This document shows, piece after piece, positions 1-10,097 of a stretch of 64,000 nucleotides of DNA. Within the stretch, counting starts at the first letter, position 1. Every line of letters begins with the position of its first letter. The notes under the pieces are model-generated. The model ran no database searches. It had not been told where the DNA came from and worked only from the letters and a program-made list of their open reading frames with translations. The position numbers and the translations under genes are program-made. The stretch spans positions 271,692 through 335,691 of the forward strand of contig LSRX01000681.1 in assembly GCA_001939145.1 (NCBI GenBank), read 5' to 3'. This stretch comes from Symbiodinium microadriaticum (Eukaryota; Sar; Dinophyceae; Suessiales; Symbiodiniaceae).

Positions 1-545
1 GCCACAAGGCGCTGAAAGCTGAGCGGGATGAGTGCCTGCCGGACCACAAGGTCGGCGAGTCTAGCCACAAGGCAGACCAGGCCCCAACCTGGAGGCTGAG
101 TGTGTGGTCCTGGCACAAGCCAGACCGGGCACAAGCCACAGAAGCACCCAAGTGCGAAACAAAACTCTGCCTGCAGAGGGCTAACCACAAGGAGGCCCAA
201 CCCGGCTCAAGCCAAGGGACAGCAGGCAGAAGATGTAAAGACACGGCACAAATGTTTGCGCATGGCAACAAGACTGCGAGCAGACAGAAGCCGCAAGGCT
301 TGTTTTCGACTAAAAGTCGAGCTGTTCGCCGTCCTGTGCGCGGCTATTCCGTGTCAATCGCGGCTGCCACTGGTCAAAAAGGTTGCTAGACAGGCTGTGT
401 GCACAGAGCTGTGGTAGTGACTGCAACGGCTGGACCAGTGGCTAGGCAGACTGACGAGACAAACCTAAGTTGAGGGCGGGCTGCAACTAGCAACAGAAAA
501 CTCAGACTGAGGTTGCCGAAGATCCTGGCGAAAAACGGCCAGGCT
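1..545. other. No gene recognised
   Basis: GC-rich stretch with no reading frame I would defend. A short motif, CCACAAGG, recurs near 2, 44, 65 and 184, with the related GCACAAGC near 113 and 130. It may be the decayed downstream part of the minus-strand Ala/Pro/Gln-rich ORF that ends at 977. Confidence 0.3.
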
Positions 546-976
546 TCAGGCAAAAGTGTGGGGCTTCAGGGTCCCTACCTGAACAGGCTGAAAGAGGCTG
601 TCAGTGTCTGCGGTTGGAGCCTCCAAGCAAACGAAAGAAAACAGCTCGGTCTGAGGCATGCTGAGGGCCCGGCCTGGAACGTGGCAGCGTGGACAGTCGT
701 GGTGAGTGTGCCAAGCACCGCCTGGTTTTGTAAGCGTCAAGGCCCTGGAGCAAGACTGCATCTGACAGCGAGGGCAAAGTGAAAGGCAGAACCCTGCCAG
801 CACATGGCCATGGTGTCTGAGACTGGCTGGGAGCCGAGCATCGCGATTGGCTGCCAAGGGGGCAAAAGCCCGGCTGTAGGGGACTGTCGGGGGCAGGAAC
901 CCGCGCTCTCCAACGGCTGAGACCTTTGCATAATAAATACCACTGTGGTATCGCACGAGTTCGTTGGGAAAGGAAC

Positions 977-1878
977 TCAGGCAACGAGCGTCGACTGTAA
1001 ACGGCTGAGTGAGACGCTGCGGCTGTGCCAAGTCTGGGGCCGGCTGCCGCAACTGACCTGTAACCGGCTGAACTCCGCGGGTGCCTGGCTGCCTGCGACG
1101 GGCGGAAAAGAGCCTGCCATGGGGGGGTCTGGGGTAGGCTGCGACGTTTGAGGCTGCTCCTGGGCTTGTACCGCCAACTGCAGCAAGTCTGGGGGCGGGG
1201 TCAGGACTGTAGGGGCCTTGGCCGCCGGCTGACCAGGGTGTACCTGTGGCTGAGCGACCTGAGTGGGCATGGCCTTGACTGGCGGCGTCTTGGCTGGCGC
1301 ACCACCTTTGGTCTTGGCCTTGCTGAGCGGTCCAAGGGGCTGGGTCAAGCCTAGGCTCGCGTCTGTTGCTGTCTGAGTCCCCTGCGATGCGTCTGCGACC
1401 TGAGCGGTGGCGGCCTGAACTGCGTCCGGCTGCTGGGTAGGCTGGCCTTGACCAACCACAAAAACCTCGGCTGTCACAGGCTGCGGCGTTCCTGAGTTGC
1501 GGCTGCCACGGCTGGCTGTTCCTGAGACGGCTGAACAACTGAGGCTGGAGGGTCTGTGACATCGGCCCAAGACTGCACCACTGTAGTAGAGGATGCGGCT
1601 GGATCCGACTGCTCTGGCTGACTGGCATCAACGTCTGGGTCAACATACCAAGAAGCTGTCCCCAGCCCTGTATCGATGACCAGCTGTCTGCCATGAGCAG
1701 CTTGAATCACCACTTCCTCGGCTAAGACGATCATAGTCTGAAGTCTGCCTCGGGCTGCGGGAGGGATGTTGCTCAAAGCCTCGACTACCAGGTCACCATC
1801 CTGGGAAATGACGTCTATCAACGACTGCTCCATCGCCTGTACCTGCTCAACCCAGCTCATCTCTGAAAAGTCTGCCAT
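977..1878 (-). pseudogene. Ala/Pro/Gln-rich ORF broken by one frameshift
   Basis: An ATG at 1878 opens a frame starting MADFSEMSWVEQVQ, with an acidic helical first 50 residues, which stops at 1474. The compositional signature (Ala, Pro, Gln, Val) then continues in another frame that runs to 977, so a single-base indel near 1490-1500 seems to have split one protein of about 300 residues. The tail is low complexity with repeated Gln-Pro and Ala-Pro steps. I do not recognise the family. A degenerate spliced-leader sequence lies 47 nt upstream of the ATG, and no introns are evident across 900 nt, unlike most genes in the window. Both facts fit a processed copy reinserted from a trans-spliced mRNA, or the ORF1 of a retroelement. 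An intact gene with an unrecognised intron at the frame switch is the alternative. Confidence 0.5.
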
Positions 1879-1924
1879 GGCCGGGATACTGTAACAGGCA
1901 GGGGTCTACTGAAAAATTCTGTGA

Positions 1925-1946
1925 CTAGAGCCAAAATGGCCGTCAC
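1925..1946 (-). other. Relict dinoflagellate spliced leader
   Basis: On the minus strand this stretch contains GCCATTTTGGCTC followed by TAG. That matches the 3' two thirds of the 22-nt dinoflagellate spliced leader (known to end GCCATTTTGGCTCAAG) with one substitution in 16 positions; the first six positions have diverged. It lies immediately 5' of the ORF starting at 1878, exactly where a trans-spliced leader would sit in a cDNA. No donor GT follows it, so it is not an SL RNA gene. The reading as a genomic relic of a retroposed mRNA is inference. Confidence 0.65.
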
Positions 1947-1980
1947 AACATTCATTAAAGTTTGATGCAAGCATACACGA

Positions 1981-2160
1981 CGTATATGTATGTATATGTA
2001 TGTATATGTATGTATATGTATGTATATGTATGTATATGTATGTATGTATGTATGTATGTATGGATGGATGCATGTATGTATGTAAACATGTTTGCATGCA
2101 TGCATGCATGCATGTGTGTATGTGTGTGTGTGTATACATCTATACATGTATGAAAGCATA
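1981..2160. repeat. TATG/TGTA microsatellite
   Basis: Imperfect tetranucleotide and decanucleotide repeats (GTATGTATAT-type, then ATGC and TGTG runs). The long frames through it on both strands are repeat artefacts. Confidence 0.9.
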
Positions 2161-2325
2161 CATACATGTTTTGCTTTATGCGCACCCAAAGCAGACTGGC
2201 AATTAGTGCAAGAAAGGATTTGCCTCTCAAGTTGCCATCCATGGACCCCAGACCGGACTTGCTCCGAGACGCCGCTGCGAAGATCCATAACTGGTCTGGA
2301 GCCAAGCCCTGCCTTAGAGGGTCTA

Positions 2326-2363
2326 CCCTAAACCCTAAACCCTAAACCCTGAACCCTAAACCC
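2326..2363. repeat. Interstitial telomere-like array (CCCTAAA)
   Basis: Five tandem CCCTAAA units, one of them CCCTGAA. This is the plant and dinoflagellate-type telomere unit TTTAGGG on the other strand, here in an internal position. Confidence 0.85.
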
Positions 2364-3014
2364 TTCAGTTGCAGTCAGAAGCCTTCCAGTCCTCTGGATC
2401 CTTTGCATGCTACAGCTGACACAACCCCGGCCAGCCGAGCGGCAACGTCGGAAGCACCTGTCCGTGGCTGGAGGGAGGTCAGAAGCGCTAGATTCCCGGA
2501 GCAAAAAGGCACCTGGGAACCCTCCAGAGGAATCTGCAGAAGAGGTAAGACCAAAGTTGCTGTCCAGCTGACCTCTCGGAAATGAGTGGGAGCGGTTCGC
2601 GAGAAGACTTTGGAGCTCGAGCTGTGCACTCACCGGGCCCTGGACGTTGAAGAAAACGGCCAAATCATCAAGCCTGACTGCCCGAGCTCTCGTTCAGAAG
2701 AGTGTTTCTGTTCACGTGAACACATCTGCAACTGTCCACCAAAGAGCTTGTTCTGCGGGTTGCGTCGAAGCCGTTGCAAGCAGAAGGACCGGCCTCAATG
2801 TGCGAAGCAGGTGCGTGCACATATCCCACTCAAGCATTGGCATTGTCGAGTGTCAGGGGAGCATGCATGTTCCGACTTCGAACCTGTAAGACAGCGACGC
2901 ACCCGACACAGAACAGACTCGCCCGGCTGTAGCAATTTCAACGAAATCCTCCTGCTCCTACTGTGCACCTTGCTTTGCGCCAATGATCGAACTCGAGAAG
3001 CCCACCGGGAACAG

Positions 3015-3267
3015 AAACCTAAACCTTTGCCCTCCAGTTGTAGGGACGCACTTTGCTGGACGAGCCGAGCAACAGCAGAATGCCACGTTTGAAATCATGG
3101 CAAGGCAAATGCCGGTGGTAGAAAGGCCTCCGGAGGTCAGTGATGCCATGGCAACCTTGTCTCAAGCACAGGTGCGACACCAAAGACAGTCGATACTGGC
3201 AGCTGCTAGAATGAGTATTGCTGGCCGCACCTTATATCAATCTGAAAGGTATTGCTTGAGTATCTGA
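3015..3267 (+). CDS. Possible plus-strand exon, unknown protein
   Basis: A frame rich in Ala, Gln, Glu and Arg (segment AEQQQNATFEIMARQ, later AQVRHQRQSILAAARM) looks like amphipathic helix and has no stop for about 85 codons. It would be one of very few plus-strand exons here. No family is recognised and no splice partner could be tied to it; the opposite strand gives a less protein-like translation. Confidence 0.25.
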
Positions 3268-3269
3268 AT

Positions 3270-4270
3270 GAGCAGCCGGACGAAAATGATCCTCATGACT
3301 AGTGACTAGTGTTATCGGATATCGCTACCATCGACACCACCCGAACACCAGCGGCAGCACTTGCGCAGAGAGTTCCGCAGCAAACGCTTTGCCAGAGATT
3401 GCCCAAATACTCTGATGACTTACTGCGCCCCCTGCTACAAGCTCGATGCAAGAGCACCTGGGTCGAACTTGTGTCTGACGCAGGCAAGTCACTCCGCCGC
3501 ATATGGGCACAAGTGTGGCTAGCACCTGCCACGAAAACCGCTGCCCCAAGCCAGCTCCCACGCAGACGGTAGCCACAGGCTCCATGCAACCTTTGCCGCG
3601 CAGATAGAATGGCCCAGCACTTGGTGCGCAAAATGCACATCCAGATCAGAAAAAAAGTCACTTCCACATGCGGGTTTAGATCTGCAAGATGCTTGCAAGC
3701 GGGCGTCGAATGACGTTGACCATGCCCGGACTCATGTACAGGGCTGCTGCGTTGAACATCACGAAGCCTCCCGTCCACCTGAGTTGTGCACTTTGATTCA
3801 CTGCGGGCCGATTGCGAGAAGAGTAAAACCTCATTCGCGAGAAACCCAACTAGGCAAGGCATGTCTAAGCAGCTACCCCAAGCAGACGAAGTTGCAATAC
3901 CAAGTCAATGTCGTTCGAGGCTGAGATCACTTCAAGGCTACAGACTCTGCGAAAAAGCCGAGCAGCACAGCACTCAGTGGCAAAATGTCTGGCAGCACAG
4001 CCCGCGGTGCCAAAAGCCGTGGCGCACCCTTACTCACGGCTTTGGAGGCCTTGGCCAAACGGCAGGATCCAAGGGAGCTTTGACACAGTAGGCAGCTGCT
4101 AAGCAGGGCTTCTTCAGCGTGCTGAAAGAAGGGATCAGTTTGAGAGCTAAGACACTTGCAACACAGCAAGAAAGTGTTTCAGAGCAGAAGACACTAATTT
4201 GGCCAAGACACAGCAACACAGATAAAGGCTTCTTCGGGCGGCCATTACACGAACGTCGACCCAGCGTCCC
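3270..4270. other. No gene recognised
   Basis: Several overlapping frames of 60-190 codons exist on both strands, but none shows a motif or a consistent splice structure. Short Ala/Lys/Gln-rich frames on the plus strand around 3900-4200 could be exons; I cannot support them. Confidence 0.3.
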
Positions 4271-4285
4271 GTGTGGATATCACTA

Positions 4286-4338
4286 GCCGTAGTAGCAGTA
4301 GTAGTAACAGTAGTAGTAATAGTAGTAGTAGTAGTAGT

Positions 4339-4376
<38 letters not shown>

Positions 4377-4394
4377 CAGCGGCAGTAGTAGTAC

Positions 4395-4427
<33 letters not shown>

Positions 4428-4480
4428 CAGCAGCAGCAGCAGGAGTAGTGGTGGTGGTGGTGGTGGTGGTGGTGGTAGAT
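4286..4480. repeat. AGT/AGC/GGT trinucleotide repeat
   Basis: About 190 bases of imperfect AGT, AGC and GGT triplets. The homopolymeric Ser, Val, Ala, Thr and Tyr frames over it are consequences of the repeat. Confidence 0.95.
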
Positions 4481-4585
4481 GTAGTGGTAGTTGTCGTTGC
4501 TCTGGTTAGTAATAGTGTCTTGGTTGAATGCTGACTCCAACAGAATGCACTTCTTCGCAAAGCTGGCTCTCCCGTAGGCACAGGG

Positions 4586-4920
4586 TTGGACACAAACTCT
4601 CTCTCGCTCGCTCTCTGCCAGGCTTGGGGCTCGGGGCAGGTCAAACCCCTCACCCCGCACGCGAACGCGCACCTGCATGTCCTGGCAGGTTTTGAGATAC
4701 CTCGACGGGGGATTTTCGCCCGAGAGCTCGCAAGTCGACACCCCTCAAGCAAGCACACGATACGAAGTAGTGCCACCCTATGACAAACTCTCTCTCTCTC
4801 TCTCTACCAGGCAGGAGGGAACGGGCGGACACCCCCTCCCCCCCTCGTGCGCGAGCGCGCACCTGCGGTCCACGGCAGGGTTTTGAACTCCCCACCCCCA
4901 GTTTTGACTGTGAGGGGCTC
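4586..4920 (+). repeat. Two diverged copies of a ~150-bp repeat
   Basis: Both copies share the same order of blocks: ACAAACTCTCTCTC, a CCAGG step, a GC-rich alternating stretch (GCGAACGCGCACCTGC at about 4661; GCGAGCGCGCACCTGC at about 4850), then GGCAGG and TTTTGA followed by a C-rich end. Copy 1 spans about 4586-4720 and copy 2 about 4780-4920. It looks like a dispersed non-coding element; no terminal inverted repeats were found. Confidence 0.6.
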
Positions 4921-5134
4921 GGCTGTATGAAAAGAAATGCCCTCGGCCACACGCCCGTGGTCATGGCTTAACGAACAGGATCACAAAACACAGAAGTAAG
5001 CTAAGGCAACGACAAATATGAGGGCTGACGTGTTTTGGCTGGCTTGTAAGAGATAACACTGGGTCCGAAATTATTTGAGGATTTTTTTGCTTTTTTGGGT
5101 GAATGTTTTTTTGTTTTCGTGCTTTTGCTTGGTC

Positions 5135-5400
5135 TGAGGGGACGGGAGGGAAGGGAGGGAGGGCGGTAGGGAGGGAGAGAGAGGGAGAGGGAGGGAGAGG
5201 TAGACAGAAGGAGGGAGAAGGAGGGAGAGCGAGACAAGAAGAGAGGGACAGGTATAGGGAGAGGGAGAAGGAGAGGGACAGGCGACAGGGGACAGGAACA
5301 GGGAGAGGCAGGGAGAGGGAAGGAAAAATGGAGGGAAAGGAAGGGAGGGAGAAAGGGAGGGAGGTGCGGGAGAGCGACGAAGAGAAAGAAAAAAAGAAAC
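5135..5400 (+). repeat. Polypurine (GGGA/GA) tract
   Basis: More than 250 bases of almost pure purine (GGGAGGGA, GAGAGGGA units) on the plus strand. The Pro/Leu/Ser-rich minus-strand frames here are artefacts. Confidence 0.9.
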
Positions 5401-5478
5401 AAGCAAACGAACAAGCAAGCAAGCAAGCAAGCAACCAAGAACTCGCAATGGGAAGCCACGATATAGGGAAAGACAGGG

Positions 5479-5660
5479 TTCATGGCGAGCGCCGGCTGAC
5501 CTTTCAAGTACCTGATCGGGATAGAGGAATAAAGATGCATACACATATGCACATATACATATCTATTCTGAATTCCGCTATTCCTTGTGAGCGCCGGCTC
5601 ACCTTTCTTGTACCTGACCGGGGCTGAGGTATATAGACGCTACACATATGCACATATTTT
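5479..5660 (+). repeat. Hairpin-bearing repeat, two tandem units (left flank of LINE)
   Basis: Two units of about 90-100 bp. Each carries the core GAGCGCCGGCT, then ACCTTTC, TACCTGA and an AT-rich tail with CACATATGCACATAT. In unit 2 the core is GTGAGCGCCGGCTCAC, a perfect 6-bp stem with a GCCG loop. The related unit at 9408-9530, on the far side of the LINE, keeps the stem with an ACCG loop. Confidence 0.7.
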
Positions 5661-5841
5661 TTTTCAGCAGACCATAGAGTCCACAGACGCGTCTCAAAAC
5701 TCATGCCTGAATTCAAAAACAGGGCCCGCGGTCAGGAGCGCACAAAGACATTGTCTATAGCGCGTCACTGTCCATCGACGGCCCGACACGTTCTCGAGAT
5801 TGAACCGGCGAGGGAAAAGCCGTCTCGAGCAGCGTGCCGCC

Positions 5842-6480
5842 TCAAAAGCGAGGAGGGAAGACTCGGCGGTGCCAAAAGGACGACGTGCCCAAGCGCTCGG
5901 GCTCTGTAGTCGTGAAACTGGCTTCCTGTCGAGCCCATTGGACGATGGCTGGATCAGCGGGAGGGTCGGTCAAAAGGGAGAGAGGTGTATCATCTCCAAG
6001 ATGCATTCGGAGCTCCTCCCTGGAAGGCTGTAATGGTCCAGAAGCACGGAAGGCAGGCCTGGCAGCGGTAAATGCGTGCCAACCACCCTTGCGAAGACGC
6101 TTGGCCTGGGCATTATCAACTGCCTCAACTGCACGGATCTCGTCAAGCGGCTGAGGGGGCATCAACTCGATGGCACGAAGCAGGCAACGTTTAGACGTTC
6201 GCAAGTGTTGCTGCGCCCTCGGGATAGTGTGCGAGTAACGGAGACAGGCAATGCACACGGGACCGGGTGCATACATGCGTGCGGGAGCGACCAATGCATG
6301 TCTGCGCGCAAGATGTACACCTAGGTGTTTGCGCAAAGCAAATGCTGCCGGACACAGGGGGCAAGAGTACCCACCGCGCTGGACGTCTGACACGGTGTGG
6401 TCAACGGTCTCATCCTGCACGCCTGAGACAACAGGATGGGTGTTATGTTCCGACCACTTATCAAGATCTCCTTGCGCACA
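5842..6480 (-). pseudogene. LINE ORF2 C-terminal zinc-finger domain (shifted frame)
   Basis: This frame takes over from the RT frame where that one stops. It holds a classical C2H2 finger (C-x2-C-x12-H-x4-H, beginning YSCPLCPAAF), followed about 25 residues later by a C2HC finger (C-x2-C-x12-H-x6-C, beginning CIACLRYSH), and a basic C-terminal tail. Nucleic-acid-binding fingers after the RT are usual in LINE ORF2 proteins, where they bind template RNA. The ATG at 6618 belongs to the shadow of the RT frame, so no separate start is implied. Confidence 0.75.
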
Positions 6481-9408
6481 ATTTGATTGCGGCCTGGATT
6501 TGGCGCTTCCACCATGTGGGATCGCTCTGGTATGATTCAAGTAGCGCCGTAACAGGGCACACTGCCTGCAAAACAACCTGTACCCCGGGACGGTACAACA
6601 CCACATGCCGCAAGTCATCTAGTAACTGCCCAAACCAGGAATGGGCAGGCCTGGCTTCCCATTGCAACCAAAGGAGCCGGCGTAAGGTAGCGGGCCCATG
6701 CCTGAAGAGCCGAGCAAGGAAACCTGCGCGCGCCTTGGCCAAGGCGAGGGTGGGAGTGCTGGCCTGTGCATGCCTAAGTATGGCAAAAGAATGCAGTTTG
6801 TGACAGAGTGCGGTCCTGGGTTGCAACGCCCTGAACACGGAAACGTAAAGCCTAGCCCACAATCTGAAGTGCCCGGCAACATGCAAACCGATGGTAGCCG
6901 AACCAAAAGTGAATTTGGCAAAAACCAACGATTGCAGCAATTGGCGGCGAGTTTGCAGTGGTACACTGGGGTTTCCAAAAAGCACCCCGCGAAGCGGTCG
7001 TAAAGTCCACGTGGCCTGTGCATGGCGATAGTGGATTTCAGGCACAACCGTGTGCGTGCTGGTAATGATACCCCCAAGGTGCTTATAGGCCTGAACTATA
7101 GGAAGCTGCTTTTGCTGACCGGTTATCGCGTCAGCAATCATCAAGTGGGGCGGCGCATCGGCAGTCCCAGCATGAATGGCAGCATCGAAACTTGCCGATG
7201 GAGGCAGCACCACAGCTGTCTTGTCGACAGCAAACGCAAGCTCAATGCCATTAGCAGTGGCATGCGTGAGGTAAAGGCTGGTGGCCTGACAGACCTGCGA
7301 AATAAGTTCAACAGGCGTGGGTGCAGAGTGCATAGCCACAAAGTCGTCTGCCCAAGAAGCAGGGCCAAGGTAGCCATCTGCAACTTCGTCGGTCCATGGG
7401 GGAGCCTTGGCAGGGGCTGGCACAGGCGTACCTAAACCCGCGTGTTCAAGCGCATCCTGAACAACCTTGGTGTAAGCACTGAAACTCAGTGCGAAGAGTA
7501 CGTCGGCGAGGGGGTCCCCAGGCCGCACGCCGGCAGCAGTAGAGACGAGTGGGACGGAATGGTCCAATCTGAACCAGGTGCCAACAAATACTTCCCGCAT
7601 CATGGCAACAGTGTGTGGAGTACAACCACTTTCCGAGAGAATGGCAATGCGAGCAAGCTGGCTTTTGAGTTCCGTAAAGGCAGCAGCGGGCACGCCAAGG
7701 CGTGTAAACAACCGAAGCAAGATGGCATCGTCGAGTTCGGCGCCGGTCAGGCATTCCCTGAGGACCTGGTAGTAGGCCGCCCGAACATCGTAAAAGACCA
7801 AAGCTGGTAGAAGGCCGGCATGTTTCGTGGCCGTCTGGAAGCACTTGACTGTAAGTGAAATGGTGTCAACGCCGATGCCAGGGCGAACACCGCCATGTAA
7901 GTCATGGCACATGGCCTCCAGGGCGGGAGTGAGTTTGTCTCGCAGGTCGCGGTGAAAGAGCTTGCCGGCGACGCTGGACAGCAGGATGCTTCGGAAACGC
8001 CCACAACTGAACGATGCCCCGGCCTTTTTTGCAAGCGTCATGAGTGCGCCGCCTTTATACTCAACGGGTTCGCGTACCGCAAGAACACACTTAAGGTGTA
8101 GTCCTACCAGGTGCCTGGCTGCCTGGGTCGGCGACAGTTTGAGGAGTTCTGCAGTAATGCCGTCAGGCCCCGCGGCCTTGGACCGGCTCAAACCATGGAT
8201 CGCAGTTTCAATTGACAGCATACTTGGGAGGAGTCGGGGATCAAAAACAAAGGAACCGGCAGCCCTATCCCCGTCCGAACGCAGGACAAGAGCACTGTAC
8301 TCGTCCTTCGTCACGGGTGTCCCAGACTCTTGCTCGGCAAAGTGCTCACGCCATCGTTGCTCCTTAGCCTCCCCAGAAGTGGCAAGGCTTCCGTCCAGGA
8401 GCTCAACGGCAGGGAGGGCAACAAAACCTGAGCGCCTAGCAGCGGCGGCCTTGGGGATGGCCCGTCGAACCTTACGGTATAACTGTTTGGGACAACTAAG
8501 ATCCGCAAGTCCAACCTCCTGCACAAGCTGCTGGAGATATCTGTTTCGGTCCCGCTTGACAGCTTCGCGGAGCAACCGACAGGTATGATTGAGCATGGAC
8601 CACGCACGGGCGATGCTCACATTGAGTGCATGAAGGCTATGTCTGGCTCTTGCCCGGGCAGAAGCTGCTGCAGATCTCTGCTGTGAATGCAACACAAACC
8701 CGGCGAAGCCAAACATAAGTCGCAACTGGTTCAATGCGCGCTCCTCCTGTCGCAAATAGGTTCGGAGGGCCTTACGGATGTCAACAAGGTGCATGGTATC
8801 GGCAGTGAGAAAAGATTGCCGGGGGAGAGCCGCAGTCCTATTCATGGCTTGACTGCCAGCCTCCGTCCACGCACGGACAAAGGCAGCAAAGTGCATGTCG
8901 ACATCTTGGGTCCAAGCCGGCATGGGTGCCTGCTGGAGGCACTCAGTGAACTGAGACATCCGTACATGTGGGTCCAGGTCATTGGGGCGACAAGCCTTCC
9001 GACGAAAAGTGGCCCTGGGTCGGTTCATGGCAGTGTCGGCCTTCCGAAATCGGCATCGGAGGCAGGCAGGGATATGATCGTAACGCTTCTGCATTGTCTC
9101 AAGTGTGGGCCAGGTGTAGGAGCGAAGATCAAATCCCGACCATTCTTGGGGAAGCCCGACATAGTCGATGCGGTGTTTGTCCCCTTGCGGCGAAATCCAG
9201 GTCCACGATTCACCGTGATGGCAGGTGATAAACGTGGAAGGTAAACAAAGTTGTTGTTGTAAGAGAAACTCATGGAAGACCTCACCTGCCGGAGTTTCTG
9301 TCTCGGGATCGAGGGAGCTGACAGCGGGGCTTACAGAGCTTCCCAGACGACTGTTGGCATCCGCAAGGAGGATAATAGGCAGGTCTGACGGCAAACGCGA
9401 CAGCTCGA
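6470..9408 (-). pseudogene. LINE ORF2: endonuclease remnant plus reverse transcriptase
   Basis: The open frame actually runs from 9586, but its first 59 residues translate repeat DNA. Residues about 61-150 match the end of an APE-like endonuclease (ADANSRLG, then HRIDYVGLP). The RT follows: KAAGPDGITAELL near 470-482, motif A FYDVRAAYYQV (598-608, catalytic Asp 600), motif B GVRPGDPLADVLF (686-698), motif C SWADDF (catalytic Asp pair 747-748), and a motif D-like AFAVDKTAVV. All three catalytic Asp residues are present. A long thumb and connection region continues to about residue 1040. The frame ends at 6461 because of an indel near 6470-6480; the finger domain resumes in the next frame. The codon pattern is uninterrupted by introns, unlike host genes around it. 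Confidence 0.9.
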
Positions 9409-9530
9409 ATATGCACATATACGTATTTATTCTGTGTTCCGCTATTCCCTGTGAGCACCGGCTCACCTTTCTTGTACCTGACCCGGGTAGAGGTATACAC
9501 AAGCATACACACATGCACAAAAACATATTT
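9408..9530 (+). repeat. Hairpin-bearing repeat, right flank of LINE
   Basis: Same orientation as, and colinear with, 5546-5660: ATATGCACATATACGTAT, then TTCCGCTATTCC, the stem-loop GTGAGCACCGGCTCAC, CCTTTCTTGTACCTGACC and an AT-rich tail. The LINE coding part begins immediately below it. Confidence 0.7.
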
Positions 9531-9589
9531 GTTCTGCCTAGTATAATAATACTAAGCATAATAGTCAAAATAGTAGTAGCCCACACATA

Positions 9590-10097
9590 TCACAAGCAAA
9601 AAGCAACAAGCAAAGAAAGCGACAAAAAGCGCAGCGCAAAGCAAAAGCAAAAGCAGGAAACAAAAAGCAACGAGAAAATAACAAAACAGCAGAAAGCAAA
9701 AAGCAAAAGAAAAACAAAAAATCCTCAAACAATTAGGATTCCGATAACACTCTCTCTCTCTCTCGTGTGTAATACTCCGTCTGATTCGGCCCATTGCTAC
9801 TTATCCCTGAGAGGGGTACAGATCTGTAGCCACATAAACAGCGAAAAGCTCTGCGGTGTGGTTCAGCGGGTGCCCAATCTGGCGTCCAGATTGCTTCAAA
9901 ACACGTCTACCTCTGTCTTCGTTGGGCAGTGAATGATAGAAGGCTCACGCCCCCCCCCCCCCCCCCCCCCTAAACCTGCAAATTGCGCGGTTCTCTCCTA
10001 TCCCTTGTTCACAGGGTTCCCCTCACACACACACACACACACACACAGACACACACACACACACGTACACACACAAACACACACACACACACATATA
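9590..10097 (+). repeat. AAAGC-rich tract, C21 run and (CA)n microsatellite
   Basis: 9590-9730 is an A-rich tract of AAAGC-like units. 9950-9970 is a run of 21 C. About 10023-10095 is a CA repeat. Between them and on to about 10600 I see no supported gene. Confidence 0.85.

Larger units (their letters stand above)
5842..9408 (-). mobile_element. 5'-truncated non-LTR retrotransposon (LINE)
   Basis: One minus-strand element carries, in order, the C-terminal part of an AP-type endonuclease, a reverse transcriptase and, after a frameshift, two zinc fingers. The endonuclease lacks its N-terminal half: homology begins abruptly near 9406, directly after a hairpin-bearing repeat, so the copy is 5' truncated. 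The 3' end is not defined by a poly-A; coding similarity ends near 5842 and the flanking repeat begins below 5660. Gene order endonuclease then RT then cysteine/histidine finger is that of LINE ORF2. With one frameshift and the truncation it should be inactive. The direct repeats on both sides (5479-5660 and 9408-9530) are far longer than ordinary target-site duplications. Confidence 0.85.

Noticed and set aside
546..1694. 382-codon open frame on the minus strand
   Set aside because: It is the third frame over the Ala/Pro/Gln-rich ORF; its translation is Arg/Pro/Ser/Trp-rich noise, and the leader relic and helical start belong to the frame from 1878.
1857..2331. Several frames of Tyr/Ile/His or Met/Cys repeats
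   Set aside because: They translate the TATG microsatellite.
4961..5627. Frames of 157-183 codons, Leu/Pro/Ser-rich or Arg/Glu/Gly-rich
   Set aside because: They translate the polypurine tract.
5842..9244. Numerous plus-strand frames opposite the LINE, up to 208 codons
   Set aside because: They are antisense shadows of the RT frame, which carries all catalytic motifs.
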